DNA of 64,000 nucleotides from Pseudomonadales bacterium (GTDB lineage: Bacteria; Pseudomonadota; Gammaproteobacteria; Pseudomonadales; Pseudohongiellaceae): NCBI GenBank assembly GCA_024234325.1, contig JACKOJ010000007.1, forward strand, positions 1 through 64,000, given 5' to 3'. Shown piece by piece: positions 27,520 through 37,402 of this stretch; within the stretch, counting starts at the first letter, position 1, and every line of letters starts with the position of its first letter. The notes under the pieces were generated by a model. The model did not search any database. It was not told the DNA's origin and saw nothing but the letters and a program-made list of their open reading frames with translations. The translations under genes were made by a program, and so were the position numbers.

Positions 27520-28872
27520 TCAGAAGAACAGCAACTGAATGTAAACCGCCAGAATGGCCAGCGGAACGACGAAGCGCACGTAAACGGGCCAGATCTTCCA
27601 GAAAAGGGAGTGCTCTGCCCCGGCATAGCCTTTCTGCAGCTCCTGCAGCAGGCTGTGGCGGTTCCATATCCAGCCAACGAACACGGCAAAGAACAGCCCC
27701 AGAAGCGGCTGGCTGAACTCAGTGGTGGCCGTGACCACCAGATCAAACAGCGCATTGAAGTTGTAGACGATCACCAGGCAGATCAGGGTTACGACCGCGC
27801 CTATCCAGATCGTTGCCTTGCGGCGCGGCGTATCAAAGGTTTCGACGGCATAGGCCACTGGCACTTCGAGCATGGAGATTGAGGAAGTCAGGGAGGCAAT
27901 CGTCATCAGCGTGAAGAATGCCAGTGCGACCAACATGCCGACACTGCCCATGGTGTCAAACAGGGCAGGTAGCACGGCGATAATCAGGCCCGGTCCGGCC
28001 ACCAGCGCACCGTTGGCATCAAAAATCTCCACCCCGTGCGCCAGCGCTACATACATGGCCGGCAGAATCAGCAGGCCCGCGAGGAAGGCGATACCGGTGT
28101 CGAGCAGCGCCACCATGCTGCCGACTGCCGGCAGGTTTTCCTTGCTGCTGAGATAGGAGCCGTAGATCAGCATCGTGCCCACGCCCAGCGAGAGCGAGAA
28201 GAAAGACTGACCCAGCGCGCTGATGATCAGGCCCGGCTGCACGGCGCGCTCAATATCGGGCACCAGATACGCCCGCAGCCCCTCCATGGCCCCGTCCAGG
28301 GTCATCACATAGAGAATCAGCAGCACCAGAATCAGAATCAGTGCCGGCATCAGGCGCGATGCCCATTTCTCGATGCCGTCCCGCACCCCGGCGCTGATCA
28401 CGACAACGGTGAGAATCATGAACACTACTGAGAACAGTGCATTGCGGGTTTCACCGTCGCTGGTCAGCCACGAGGAAAGCCCCTCCAGGCCCAACAGCTC
28501 GGCAAAGGAGTTCAGCAGCCACGCCAGCATCCAGCCACTGACAATCGAATAGAAGCACAGGATGAGGCTGACCGTGACAATGCCGGCAAAGCCTACCGCA
28601 CTGCCCAGTCTTCTGGTGCCCGGTCCCGTCGCGAGCTGGCGCAGGGCGCCAACGGCGTTGGAACGGGTATGACGGCCAATGATCAGTTCGGCCATCAGTG
28701 CCGGGTAGGCAAGCGTAAAGGCAAGCAGGAGGTAGATGAACAGGAAGGCCGCTCCGCCGTTGCTGGCGGCATTGGTGGGAAAGCCCCAGATATTGCCGAG
28801 TCCCACTGCGGAACCGGAGGCGGCCATCAGAAAACCGAATCGTGAACTGAACTCGCCTCGCGCCGCTGCCAT
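27520..28872 (-). CDS. Sodium-dependent NSS/SNF family transporter
   Basis: A 450-residue transporter with about eleven helices. The family signature in helix 1 is clear: SAVGLGNIWGFPTNAASNGGAAF, with the unwound Gly-rich sodium and substrate site. Bacterial members (LeuT, MhsT, TnaT) co-transport amino acids with Na+. The substrate cannot be read from the sequence. It starts 28 bases before the cyclophilin gene's stop in the same direction and could be co-transcribed with it. Confidence 0.9.
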   Translation of the reverse strand: MAAARGEFSSRFGFLMAASGSAVGLGNIWGFPTNAASNGGAAFLFIYLLLAFTLAYPALMAELIIGRHTRSNAVGALRQLATGPGTRRLGSAVGFAGIVTVSLILCFYSIVSGWMLAWLLNSFAELLGLEGLSSWLTSDGETRNALFSVVFMILTVVVISAGVRDGIEKWASRLMPALILILVLLILYVMTLDGAMEGLRAYLVPDIERAVQPGLIISALGQSFFSLSLGVGTMLIYGSYLSSKENLPAVGSMVALLDTGIAFLAGLLILPAMYVALAHGVEIFDANGALVAGPGLIIAVLPALFDTMGSVGMLVALAFFTLMTIASLTSSISMLEVPVAYAVETFDTPRRKATIWIGAVVTLICLVIVYNFNALFDLVVTATTEFSQPLLGLFFAVFVGWIWNRHSLLQELQKGYAGAEHSLFWKIWPVYVRFVVPLAILAVYIQLLFF

Positions 28873-28900
28873 GAGGGCCTCCCTGTGTTGTTATTGTGGG

Positions 28901-29857
28901 TTATTCGTCGTAGCTCTCAAGCACGAAGGTCCATGTTGCCGGGTCCTGCAGGGCCAGCACGACATTGCTGATCACGCGGACACTGCCGTTATTGTTCAGC
29001 TCCAGTTGTGGAATACGCAGTTTGTTGTCGTCGCCGCTGAACGTGGCGCGCCCCTCCGGGACAATCGCCAGCAATACCAGGGAATCGGGATTGATGCGGA
29101 AACGGATGCCGTTCTGATCGTCGATCAGGGACAGGTTCAGACTGTAGATCCCGAGGCTGTCTCCGCCGTCCACGGTGGTGGTCAGCAGGCCGGACTGGTA
29201 CTCGAACACGTGCAGCGCGGAACTGTAGCGCTGCACGACTTCAATGTTCATGGTCACGAAATTGGCAGCGGTCAGAGAGTCCGTGGAGCCAAAGCTGTGC
29301 AGCGGCAACTGTTCGTTGAGCAGCCCGAGGTTAAACACGGGCACCTCGTTGATGGCATCCAGCACCGTCATGCCGTCTCCAAGCACGCGGCCGAAGGCGG
29401 TAAAACCGCCATTCTGGACATCGAGGTTGGCCGCGTTATCCCCCAGATTGACAAACCACTGGTTGGTGGCACTGTCGGGGTCGCCGTCCATTTTTGCCAT
29501 GGCAACAGTGCCGCGGACATTGGACACGCCAAACTCATTCACCACCGGCGCGTCCTGCGCAATCGCCACGGGACCGAGATACGGCTGAAAGCGGTAGGCA
29601 CCCCCCTGTAATACAAAGTCCTTGGCCAGGCGATGGAAATAGGTACCGTTATAGTCACCGCGCTGCACATAATTCAGGAAATTCTGCACGGTGGCCGGGG
29701 TGGCGTCGTCGAACAGTTCAATGGTGAAGTCGCCGAATGTGGTGCTGACGCGTACCAGCGTGTTGGCCTGCGCCGATGCGCTGAAGCACAGCAAGAGAAA
29801 GAGCACCGGCATGAACGCCCGCGCCATGGATTGGAAAGGTCTGCTGATTCCGGTCAT
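28901..29857 (-). CDS. Secreted cyclophilin-type peptidyl-prolyl isomerase with C-terminal extension
   Basis: A 318-residue exported protein. The signal peptide is MPVLFLLLCFSASAQA. A cyclophilin domain follows (VSTTFGDFTIELFDDATPATVQNFL, FHRLAKDFVLQGG, TVAMAKMDGDPDSATNQWFVNL, FTAFGRVLGDG), with the catalytic Arg in FHR and the Q and F positions conserved. Residues from about 210 form an extra beta-rich domain not found in PpiA/PpiB. The ATG at 29857 follows AGGAG; upstream ATGs are less suitable. It would catalyse proline isomerisation in the periplasm; the extension's role is unknown. Confidence 0.87.
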   Translation of the reverse strand: MTGISRPFQSMARAFMPVLFLLLCFSASAQANTLVRVSTTFGDFTIELFDDATPATVQNFLNYVQRGDYNGTYFHRLAKDFVLQGGAYRFQPYLGPVAIAQDAPVVNEFGVSNVRGTVAMAKMDGDPDSATNQWFVNLGDNAANLDVQNGGFTAFGRVLGDGMTVLDAINEVPVFNLGLLNEQLPLHSFGSTDSLTAANFVTMNIEVVQRYSSALHVFEYQSGLLTTTVDGGDSLGIYSLNLSLIDDQNGIRFRINPDSLVLLAIVPEGRATFSGDDNKLRIPQLELNNNGSVRVISNVVLALQDPATWTFVLESYDE

Positions 29858-29929
29858 GAGAACTCCTGATTCCCGCCGCTGCATACAGCAAGTCTGAACC
29901 CGCGTTCAGGCAGCGCCAGGTTTACCGCA

Positions 29930-30892
29930 TTAAATTTCTTCGCCTTTGGCCTGCTTGTCCGCATGATAGGACGACCGCACCAGCGGGCCACTGGCCACAT
30001 GGGTGAACCCGAGGGATTCACCGTACACACGCAATTCCTCGAACTCGTCGGGATGCACAAAGCGTTGTACGGCCAAATGGTCACGACTCGGTTGCAGATA
30101 TTGTCCCAAAGTCACCATGTCCACCTTGTGCGCCTTGAGATCTCGCATGACCTCCATCACCTCTTCCTTGGTCTCGCCGAGCCCGAGCATAAGCCCGGAC
30201 TTGGACAGCACACCCGGCACCCGCTCCTTGTAGCGGCGCAGCAGGTCGAGAGACCACTGGTAGTCCGCTCCCGGACGGGCCTGACGATACAGGCGCGGCA
30301 CGGTTTCAAGATTGTGATTGAAGACGTGAGGCGGTGTCTTCTCAAGAATATCGAGCGCAATGTCCATGCGCCCACGGAAGTCGGGCACCAGCACTTCGAC
30401 CTGGATATTCGGGTTCAGTCGCAGTGTCTCGGTAATGCAATTGGCAAAGTGTTGTGCACCGCTGTCCTTGAGATCATCACGGTCCACGGAGGTAATGACG
30501 ACATAGCGCAGCCCCATCTCCGCGATGGCCTCGGCCAGCTCTGTGGGTTCGTTCTCGTCCAGGGGCTTGGGCTTGCCATGGGCAACATCGCAGAAGGGGC
30601 AGCGACGGGTGCAGATCTCCCCCATAATCATGAAGGTGGCAGTGCCGTTGCTGAAGCATTCGCCCAGATTCGGGCAGGACGCCTCCTCACAGACGGACGC
30701 CAGCTTGTGCTCACGCAGTTTCTGTTTGATGTGATTGATCTGGGGAGAGGCGGGTACCTTGACGCGAATCCAGTCCGGTTTCTTGAGCAGATCGACCGTG
30801 GGGATCACCTTCACCGGAATGCGGGCCACCTTCTGGGCACCGCGCAGTTTCTCACCTTCTATCAGTACATTACGTCTGGGCCGTTCAGCCAT
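29930..30892 (-). CDS. lipA: Lipoyl synthase
   Basis: A 320-residue radical-SAM enzyme. CEEASCPNLGECF supplies the auxiliary [4Fe-4S] cluster cysteines and EICTRRCPFCDVAHGKP the CxxxCxxC radical-SAM cluster. The conserved RSSYHADKQ tail donates a Ser ligand. It inserts two sulfurs into octanoyl groups on lipoyl domains. It overlaps the 3' end of lipB by 8 bases, so the two act as one unit. Confidence 0.96.
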   Translation of the reverse strand: MAERPRRNVLIEGEKLRGAQKVARIPVKVIPTVDLLKKPDWIRVKVPASPQINHIKQKLREHKLASVCEEASCPNLGECFSNGTATFMIMGEICTRRCPFCDVAHGKPKPLDENEPTELAEAIAEMGLRYVVITSVDRDDLKDSGAQHFANCITETLRLNPNIQVEVLVPDFRGRMDIALDILEKTPPHVFNHNLETVPRLYRQARPGADYQWSLDLLRRYKERVPGVLSKSGLMLGLGETKEEVMEVMRDLKAHKVDMVTLGQYLQPSRDHLAVQRFVHPDEFEELRVYGESLGFTHVASGPLVRSSYHADKQAKGEEI

Positions 30893-31646
30893 AGTGTTTC
30901 TCTACACCTGTATCGTTCGCGGTAATGGCCGGATACCCCAGCCGTTGGCTCAAGGCCTGTGTCAGCCTTTGTGCAGCTTCGCTCATCAGGGACTCGCGGG
31001 TGCCGGACCAGTCCACCAGATCACGCAACTGGGCCACTTCCAGCCCCGCATACCCACAGGGATTGATGCGGCGAAAGGGGGACAGGTCCATATCGATATT
31101 GAAACTCAGACCGTGGTAGGAACAGCCCTGGCGGATTCGCAGACCAAGCGCGGCGATTTTAGCACCATTTACATAGACGCCGGGAGCCTTTCGCTGGCTC
31201 TCCCCGTGAATCCCGAATCCCGCAAGCACATCGATCACGCTGTTCTCGATCTGCTCCACCAGTTCGCGTACGCCAAGGGCCGAGCGCCGCACGTCCAGCA
31301 GCAGATAGACGACCAGTTGCCCAGGGCCGTGATAGGTCACCTGCCCGCCCCGGTCGATCTGCACCACAGGAATGTCACCGGGCAGCAGCAGATGTTCCGG
31401 CTTGCCTGCCTGCCCCTGGGTAAACACCGGCTTGTGGGACAGAAGCCACAGTTCGTCGGGCGTGGCGGCGTCGCGGTTCGCGGTGAACTCGCGCATGCGT
31501 TCCCACACCGGCACGTAGTCCAGTGGATGCCACGGCGACGGGTTGCCGCTATCGCCCACTGCAGGAAAGTGCAGACGCAGCGGCTGCCGCGTGGGCGCGC
31601 TGCCGGAATCTGCAAAAGGGGCTTGCTCGGCTGCCAAGGGAGTCAC
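30885..31646 (-). CDS. lipB: Octanoyltransferase
   Basis: A LipB protein with GGQVTYHGPGQLVVYLLLD, the catalytic Lys and Cys regions KIAALGLRIRQGCSYHGLSFN and INPCGYAGLEV. It moves octanoate from acyl carrier protein to lipoyl domains. I propose the GTG at 31644-31646, which overlaps the upstream DUF493 stop as GTGA and gives 253 residues; an ATG at 31676 lies inside that gene. Even so the N-terminus is about 30 residues longer than in E. coli. Confidence 0.9.
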   Translation of the reverse strand: MTPLAAEQAPFADSGSAPTRQPLRLHFPAVGDSGNPSPWHPLDYVPVWERMREFTANRDAATPDELWLLSHKPVFTQGQAGKPEHLLLPGDIPVVQIDRGGQVTYHGPGQLVVYLLLDVRRSALGVRELVEQIENSVIDVLAGFGIHGESQRKAPGVYVNGAKIAALGLRIRQGCSYHGLSFNIDMDLSPFRRINPCGYAGLEVAQLRDLVDWSGTRESLMSEAAQRLTQALSQRLGYPAITANDTGVEKHYG

Positions 31647-31912
31647 AGCACCAGCTTGACGCTGGCATGTGCACACAGGTCGGCAAACATCAGGCTCAGT
31701 TGCTCCACGCCGGTGGCCTCGATGATCACGGTCACCGCCAGGTAATTGCCGTTGTTGCTGGGGCGCACACTCATGTGTTCGTCACGCACCTCGGGTGCGT
31801 GACGCTGCACGAGCGCGAGGATTTCCTGCTCGAATTCCGGGCTGGCGCTGCCCATCACCTTGATGGGGTAGCGGCAGGGAAACTCGATCTTCGGGGCTTC
31901 AACGTCACTCAT
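31643..31912 (-). CDS. ybeD: DUF493 family protein (YbeD-like)
   Basis: An 89-residue protein matching YbeD: EFPCRYPIKVMGSASPEFEQEIL at the N-terminus and YLAVTVIIEATGVEQLSLMF, an ACT-like ferredoxin fold. It usually lies between dacA and lipB, as here. The function is unresolved (an allosteric or regulatory role has been suggested for the fold). It starts 10 bases after the dacA stop. Confidence 0.88.
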   Translation of the reverse strand: MSDVEAPKIEFPCRYPIKVMGSASPEFEQEILALVQRHAPEVRDEHMSVRPSNNGNYLAVTVIIEATGVEQLSLMFADLCAHASVKLVL

Positions 31913-31922
31913 GGATGCTCTG

Positions 31923-33158
31923 TCAACTGAACAGATTGGAGAAAAACATGGTCAGGAAGTCGATCAGGCGCTTCAGCAGGCCTGCACGCTCAACCGCCTG
32001 CACCGCCGCGACATTGCCCTGATAGATCAGGTCGTCGCCCAGCTTCACTTCCACCGTACCCAGCACCTGCCCCTTTTCAATCGGGGCGCGAATGGTTTCG
32101 TCGATATTCAGCGTCGCCTGCAGCTCGCCGGCCTGACCGCGCGGAATGGTGGCAACCACGTCCTCGGTCATGCCCAGGTCCACGGAATTCTCCTTGCCCG
32201 ACCACACCTTGGTGCTGCTCAGCACGTCACCCGTGCTGTACAGCCTGGCGGTCTCAAAATAGCGGAAGCCGTAGGTCATCAGCTTCTGGCTTTCGGTGGC
32301 ACGGGCATCTTCGCTGGCCGTGCCCATGACCACGGAGATCAGACGCATGCCATCGCGTTCACCGGAGGCCACCAGACAATACCCCGCCGCCGTGGTCCAG
32401 CCGGTCTTCATGCCGTCGATATTGCGGTCGCGGAACAGCAGTGTGTTGCGGTTCGGCTGGCGAATGCCGTTGTAGGTAAACTCCTTCTCGGAATAGATCT
32501 CGTAGTGGCTCGGGTGCTCCAGGATCGTGGCACGGGCCAGTGTCGCCAGGTCGCGGGCAGACATGATGTTGTAACGCTCTTCGGTATCCAGACCGCTGGC
32601 GTTCATGAAGAAGGTGTTGGTCATGCCCAGGCGCTGGGCGTGCTGGTTCATCATGTCGGCAAAGGCGTCCTCGCTGCCGGCCAGGTGCTCTGCCATGGCC
32701 ACACTCGCGTCGTTGCCGGATTGAATGATGATGCCGCGCAGCAGGTCTTCAACGCGCACATTGCTGTTCACGTCCACAAACATCTTTGAGCCCTGGGTGC
32801 GCCAGGCCTTCTCGCTGATATGCACCTCGTCGTCGAGGCTCATATTGCCATTGTCGATCTCCACCTCGGCGATGTAGGCGGTCATGATCTTGGTCAGGCT
32901 CGCGGGCGGCAATTGCACGTCGGCGTTCTCTTCCACAATCACCTTGCCGGTCACCGCGTCCAGAAGGATGTAGCTGCTGGCAGCGATCTGCGGCGGACGT
33001 GGAATGATCGCCTGGGTGCCTGGCGTCTGTGCCGCTGCACTCCCCGTGAAAGCAAGGCTCGATACGAAGGCCATGGCCGCCAGCACCGGGGAGGCCATCT
33101 GCCGCGCACGCGACATGAATGTCTGTGAACCAGTCATCGGACAATCAGTCATTTCCAT
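31923..33158 (-). CDS. dacA: D-alanyl-D-alanine carboxypeptidase (PBP5/6)
   Basis: A 411-residue low-molecular-weight penicillin-binding protein. The signal peptide is followed by the SxxK motif SLTK near residue 87, SGN (QSGNDASVAMAEH) and KTG (GMKTGWTTAAG). A C-terminal beta domain and an amphipathic anchor helix (LLKRLIDFLTMFFSNLF) close it. It trims the terminal D-Ala from peptidoglycan pentapeptides. I choose ATG 33158 because AGGAGA lies about 6 bases upstream; further ATGs occur nearby. Confidence 0.94.
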   Translation of the reverse strand: MEMTDCPMTGSQTFMSRARQMASPVLAAMAFVSSLAFTGSAAAQTPGTQAIIPRPPQIAASSYILLDAVTGKVIVEENADVQLPPASLTKIMTAYIAEVEIDNGNMSLDDEVHISEKAWRTQGSKMFVDVNSNVRVEDLLRGIIIQSGNDASVAMAEHLAGSEDAFADMMNQHAQRLGMTNTFFMNASGLDTEERYNIMSARDLATLARATILEHPSHYEIYSEKEFTYNGIRQPNRNTLLFRDRNIDGMKTGWTTAAGYCLVASGERDGMRLISVVMGTASEDARATESQKLMTYGFRYFETARLYSTGDVLSSTKVWSGKENSVDLGMTEDVVATIPRGQAGELQATLNIDETIRAPIEKGQVLGTVEVKLGDDLIYQGNVAAVQAVERAGLLKRLIDFLTMFFSNLFS

Positions 33159-33234
33159 CACTTTCTCCTGCATAATCAATCATCTCTTCTTCATATCAGT
33201 ATGGGCGGAAGGGTCAAAGGCAAGCCCCGGGGCG

Positions 33235-34173
33235 CTATTCGCGGACAGTGTAAGGGCTTCCCAAATCAGCAGCAACAACACTGGCCTTGATGCGGGCAAT
33301 CTCGTCCGCGTCGGGAATCGGCCCCACGCGCACACGGTGCACAAGCTGATTGGTATCATCTATCACAACGGACCGGATAAACACAGGTCGCGTTGTCATG
33401 CTGCGTAAGCGGTTTGAGAGCTGTTCCGCAGAATTCAGATCCGAGAACGCTCCCACCTGCAAAATGGCCCCCGTCGCCGGAACAGGTTCCGGAGCGGCCG
33501 CAACAGGCGCAGGTGCCGGAACGGCGTTAGCACTCAGCGTCGGCACAATGGCTTCCACCTCCACCATCGTGGTGCCCTTGTTGTCGAAGCCAAGCATATA
33601 GGCCGCCGCATAGGAAAGATCGATGATGCGATCACTGTGGAAGGGGCCGCGGTCATTCACCCGCACAATGATGCTGCGATTGTTCTCCAGATTGGTCACT
33701 CTCAGATAGCCCGGGATCGGCATACTCTTGTGCGCCGCCGAGAGCTGGAACATGTCGTAGATTTCACCGTTGGAAGTCTTGTGCCCGTGGAATTTCTCAC
33801 CGTACCAGGACGCGAAGCCGCGCTCGTGATACCCCGCCTCGGACGGCATCACCCGGTAGGTGCGACCGTTGACGGTATAGGGGCTCTTGTTGCCGGCGAT
33901 GGTGCGCGGCTCGATGACGGGAATGACTTCGCGAATCTGGGACGGGTCCAGTTTCTGGCTCGGGCCACGATCCTGCTGAATGCTGTAGCGGGTCGCCTGG
34001 TACTGGTCAGACGCCGACATGGTCGTCTGATCCCCACTGCGGGAACTGCTGGGAGCACTGCTGCAGGCGGCAAGAAAAAGCACAGCACCGGACACCATTG
34101 CATAGCGGAGCACAGACGATACGGACAACACTCGGCATTCCCTCATACGCAAAATAATCGGCATTATAATCAA
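33235..34173 (-). CDS. rlpA: Septal-ring lytic transglycosylase RlpA-like lipoprotein
   Basis: A lipoprotein of about 303-312 residues. The lipobox LAAC follows a hydrophobic signal, then a double-psi beta-barrel (GFASWYGEKFHGHKTSNGEIYD, with the catalytic-type residues and VNDRGPFHSDRIIDLSYAAA). A C-terminal SPOR domain (ILQVGAFSDLNSAEQLSNRL) binds denuded glycan at the septum. Several ATGs lie at the 5' end (34173, 34164, 34146); the last gives the most standard leader. It sits between rodA and dacA as in many gammaproteobacteria. Confidence 0.9.
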   Translation of the reverse strand: MIIMPIILRMRECRVLSVSSVLRYAMVSGAVLFLAACSSAPSSSRSGDQTTMSASDQYQATRYSIQQDRGPSQKLDPSQIREVIPVIEPRTIAGNKSPYTVNGRTYRVMPSEAGYHERGFASWYGEKFHGHKTSNGEIYDMFQLSAAHKSMPIPGYLRVTNLENNRSIIVRVNDRGPFHSDRIIDLSYAAAYMLGFDNKGTTMVEVEAIVPTLSANAVPAPAPVAAAPEPVPATGAILQVGAFSDLNSAEQLSNRLRSMTTRPVFIRSVVIDDTNQLVHRVRVGPIPDADEIARIKASVVAADLGSPYTVRE

Positions 34174-34177
34174 TATG

Positions 34178-35332
34178 TTATCGCGGCAACACTCGTTTAT
34201 GCGTGTGAATCGACATTAAGATGCCAAAACCGGTCAGCAAAGTGACGATCGAGGTCCCTCCCTTGCTCACCAGCGGCAGGGGCAGCCCTACCACGGGCAT
34301 CAGACCGGAGACCATGGCCATGTTCACAAAGGCATAAAAGAAGAAGGTCAGGATGATGCCCCCCGCCAACAGTCGACTGAAGGTGTCCTGGGCCGTCACG
34401 GCGATGTAGAAACCCCGGGCCAGTACCGCCAGATACAGGGCAATCAGGAACAGCACCCCCAGCAGGCCGAACTCTTCGGCCAGCACCGCAAGAATGAAGT
34501 CCGTATTGCTCTCGGGAATGAAGTCGAGCTGGGACTGGGCGCCGTTGAGCCAGCCCTTGCCCTGGATGCCCCCGGAGCCGATGGCGATCTGCGACTGAAT
34601 GATGTTGTAGCCCGCCCCGGTGGGATCACGATAGGGGTCGAAGAAGGTCAGAATGCGGTTTTTCTGGTGGGCCTTGGCCAGGAAGATATACCAGGCGGGC
34701 GAGGCCATCACCAGCAGCAGCGCGCCACTGATGACGATGCGCCAGCTAATGCCCGCCAGCAGCACCACGAAGATGCCCGACATCACCACCATCAGCGCCG
34801 TCCCGGTGTCGTTCTGCAGCAGAATCAGGGCCGAGGGCAGCAGGATGATGAGGGCACAGACCACCAGATCCCTGAAACGCGGCGGCAGAGAGCGCTTGGA
34901 CATATACCAGGCCAGCATCATGGGCACGAGGAATTTTTCCAGCTCAGAGGGCTGAAAGCTTGGCAGCCCCGGGAGATCCAGCCACGCCTTGGCGCCATTG
35001 ACCTCCGACCCGAACAGGAGCACCACGATCAGCACGCCCAGGCCCCCGACAAACATCAGTGGAGCCCCCCGCCGGAAGAATTCAACCTCAAATTGCGCGA
35101 CGCCGATCATGACCACAAAAGCGATGACAATGGCCGCTGCCTGGCGTTCCACGTCGGCAATGTTCTCGCCGCTGGCGCTGAACAGCACCACCAGGCCGTA
35201 CATGGCGAGACAGAACAGGGAGAACATCAGGGGCGCATCAATGCGCAGAGTGCGACCGCGCAGCAGCCCCCGCTTGCCACTCAAACGGTAGAAATCGTTG
35301 CCAAGCGGCCGGGTAATGCTGCGACTAGCCAT
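34178..35332 (-). CDS. rodA: Peptidoglycan glycosyltransferase RodA
   Basis: A 384-residue SEDS protein with about ten helices. Conserved parts are GSEVNGAKAWLDLPGLPSFQPSE (with the catalytic-type Asp-rich periplasmic region) and SGLMPVVGLPLPLVSKGGTS near the C-terminus. RodA polymerises glycan strands for cell elongation with PBP2. It follows mrdA by 62 bases and precedes rlpA by 4 bases. Confidence 0.95.
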   Translation of the reverse strand: MASRSITRPLGNDFYRLSGKRGLLRGRTLRIDAPLMFSLFCLAMYGLVVLFSASGENIADVERQAAAIVIAFVVMIGVAQFEVEFFRRGAPLMFVGGLGVLIVVLLFGSEVNGAKAWLDLPGLPSFQPSELEKFLVPMMLAWYMSKRSLPPRFRDLVVCALIILLPSALILLQNDTGTALMVVMSGIFVVLLAGISWRIVISGALLLVMASPAWYIFLAKAHQKNRILTFFDPYRDPTGAGYNIIQSQIAIGSGGIQGKGWLNGAQSQLDFIPESNTDFILAVLAEEFGLLGVLFLIALYLAVLARGFYIAVTAQDTFSRLLAGGIILTFFFYAFVNMAMVSGLMPVVGLPLPLVSKGGTSIVTLLTGFGILMSIHTHKRVLPR

Positions 35333-35394
35333 GTACTGCCTGCTTTGTCATGCGGGTTGGAAAAAACGCTGCCGTCAGCCCGGGCCCATATACC

Positions 35395-37344
35395 TCAGTG
35401 ACCATTGCTGACGGCGCTCAATTCGGGAAACTCCTGCTCCGGAAGCAGGTAGGCATCCAGTACCGCCCGTGCCACCGGGAAGGCTACAGAACCGCCGCCT
35501 CCCCCGTTCTCCACGAACACTGCCACGGCAATGCGGGAGTTTTCCGAGGCATCAAAGGCGATGAACATCGCATGGGTGCGGAAACGCTCGTCCACCTCGC
35601 CATTATCGCGGTTCCCTGCCGCGTCGACCTGGAACTGCACCACCTGGGCCGTGCCGGACTTGCCGCCCATGGGATACTCCAGCGGACGACCGCTCTCGCG
35701 CAGTACCGGGTAGGCAGAGCCTTCGTGGCGACGGTGCTCCGGGTCATAGGGTTTGTTGACCACGTCCACCATGGCATTGCGCACCAGCTCGATCTGTTCC
35801 TGCGAGGGCAGCAACTGCTTCTGGGCGGCGCTGTCGGGGAACGCCACGTCGGTGATCTCGCCATCGTTGTCGACGGTGCCGCGGAGCATGCGGGGCTGCT
35901 TCAGCACGCCGTGGTTGGCGATTGCCGCCGCCGCAGAAGCCATCTGCAAAGTCGTGGCCTGGAAAATTCCGTTGCCAATGCCCTCATAAGGCGTTTCGCC
36001 GGCGTACCAGACCTCGCCGCGATTCGCCAGTTTCCAGGCCTCGTTCGGCACAATGCCGGAACTGGCTTCGGGAATGTCGATGGCATAGTTCTGACCGAAG
36101 CCAAAGGTCATCAGATAGTCGTGGATCTTTTCAATGCCGAGATCGACGGCAAGCTGATAAAAATAGGTGTTGCAGGACTGGTAGATGGCCCGGCGCAGAT
36201 CAATCGCCCCATGGCCGGACTTGTCCACCCACCAGGTCCAGTCGTAATAGGGACGCGAACGCCCCTGCATGCGGAAATAACCGGGGTCGTAGATGACTGT
36301 TTCGGGTGTGATCACCTGATTGTAGAGTCCGGCCAGCCCGATGAAGGGCTTGATGGTGGAACCCGGAACCCGCGAGGCAATCGCGCGGTTGAACAGTGGC
36401 GTATGACCGGAGCGGTTCAACTCCGCCAGTTGTGCACGACTGATGCCGGTGACGAACAGATTGGGGTCATAACCGGGTTGACTGACCATGGCCAGCACGC
36501 CGCCGGTGGAAGGCTCGATTGCCACCACGGCCCCACGACGATCGCCGAGTGCCTGCGCCGCCGCAGCCTGCAGCTTCGCATCCAGATGCAGTACGATGTC
36601 GCGTCCCGGCACCGGGTCGGTGCGGTCGAGCACGCGCATCACCTGCCCACGGTTGTTCTTCTCCACCGTCTCGTAACCCACTTCCCCGTGCAGCAGGTTC
36701 TCATAGGTCTTCTCGATGCCGGTCTTGCCGATCTGGTGTGTGCCGCGGTAATTGGCCGCCATCTCCGCGGACATGGCCGTCATCTCGTCCTTGTTGATCT
36801 CCGAGACATAGCCGATCGCGTGGGCAGACATCTCCGCGAAGGGGTAATGCCGCACCAGTTGCGCCTCCACCGAGATTCCCGGCAGCAGATGCTGGTTCAC
36901 CGCGATATTGGCAATCTCTTCTTCCGTCAGTTGATAACGCAGTGGCACCGAGGTGTGAGGAACCGCCCGGCGGCTCTGGCGCGTCCGGTATTGTTCGATA
37001 TCGTCGTCGGTGAGATTGATGACCGAGCGCAGCAGGTCGAGGGAAACATCGAGATTGCTCGCGGTTTCACGCACAACGGTCAGGTTGAAAATGGGACGGT
37101 TATCGGCCAGCAGCACCCCGTTGCGGTCGTAGATCAGCCCGCGGTTGGGCGGCACGTACTGGGAATGGAGGCGGTTGCCGTCGGAGCGGGCCGCGAAATA
37201 ATCGTAGCGGTAGACCTGGAGATAGACCATCCAGGCGACGAGAGCACTGATGAGGAGGAATATAAAGACACCGGCGACAATCATGCGCCTGTTGAAAATC
37301 AGGGTCTCCCGTTCATGATCATCCAGCTTGAACTTTTCTGCCAT
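35395..37344 (-). CDS. mrdA: Penicillin-binding protein 2 (transpeptidase)
   Basis: A 649-residue class B PBP. One N-terminal helix (about 22-42) is followed by a dimerisation domain and the transpeptidase domain, with the SxxK motif STIK at about residue 329, SCN (YQSCNTYFYQ) and KSGTAQ. It cross-links peptidoglycan during elongation, working with RodA. It lies in the standard order rlmH-mrdA-rodA. Confidence 0.95.
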   Translation of the reverse strand: MAEKFKLDDHERETLIFNRRMIVAGVFIFLLISALVAWMVYLQVYRYDYFAARSDGNRLHSQYVPPNRGLIYDRNGVLLADNRPIFNLTVVRETASNLDVSLDLLRSVINLTDDDIEQYRTRQSRRAVPHTSVPLRYQLTEEEIANIAVNQHLLPGISVEAQLVRHYPFAEMSAHAIGYVSEINKDEMTAMSAEMAANYRGTHQIGKTGIEKTYENLLHGEVGYETVEKNNRGQVMRVLDRTDPVPGRDIVLHLDAKLQAAAAQALGDRRGAVVAIEPSTGGVLAMVSQPGYDPNLFVTGISRAQLAELNRSGHTPLFNRAIASRVPGSTIKPFIGLAGLYNQVITPETVIYDPGYFRMQGRSRPYYDWTWWVDKSGHGAIDLRRAIYQSCNTYFYQLAVDLGIEKIHDYLMTFGFGQNYAIDIPEASSGIVPNEAWKLANRGEVWYAGETPYEGIGNGIFQATTLQMASAAAAIANHGVLKQPRMLRGTVDNDGEITDVAFPDSAAQKQLLPSQEQIELVRNAMVDVVNKPYDPEHRRHEGSAYPVLRESGRPLEYPMGGKSGTAQVVQFQVDAAGNRDNGEVDERFRTHAMFIAFDASENSRIAVAVFVENGGGGGSVAFPVARAVLDAYLLPEQEFPELSAVSNGH

Positions 37345-37402
37345 CTGTCTTCTCAGTGCCGATGAATTCTATATATGACCAGAACTTTGCCAAATAGTTT
37401 TA

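Noticed and set aside
35350..37365. 671-residue forward frame opposite mrdA
   Set aside because: Long antisense frames are common in GC-rich coding DNA; the reverse strand has full PBP2 motifs and the forward product none.
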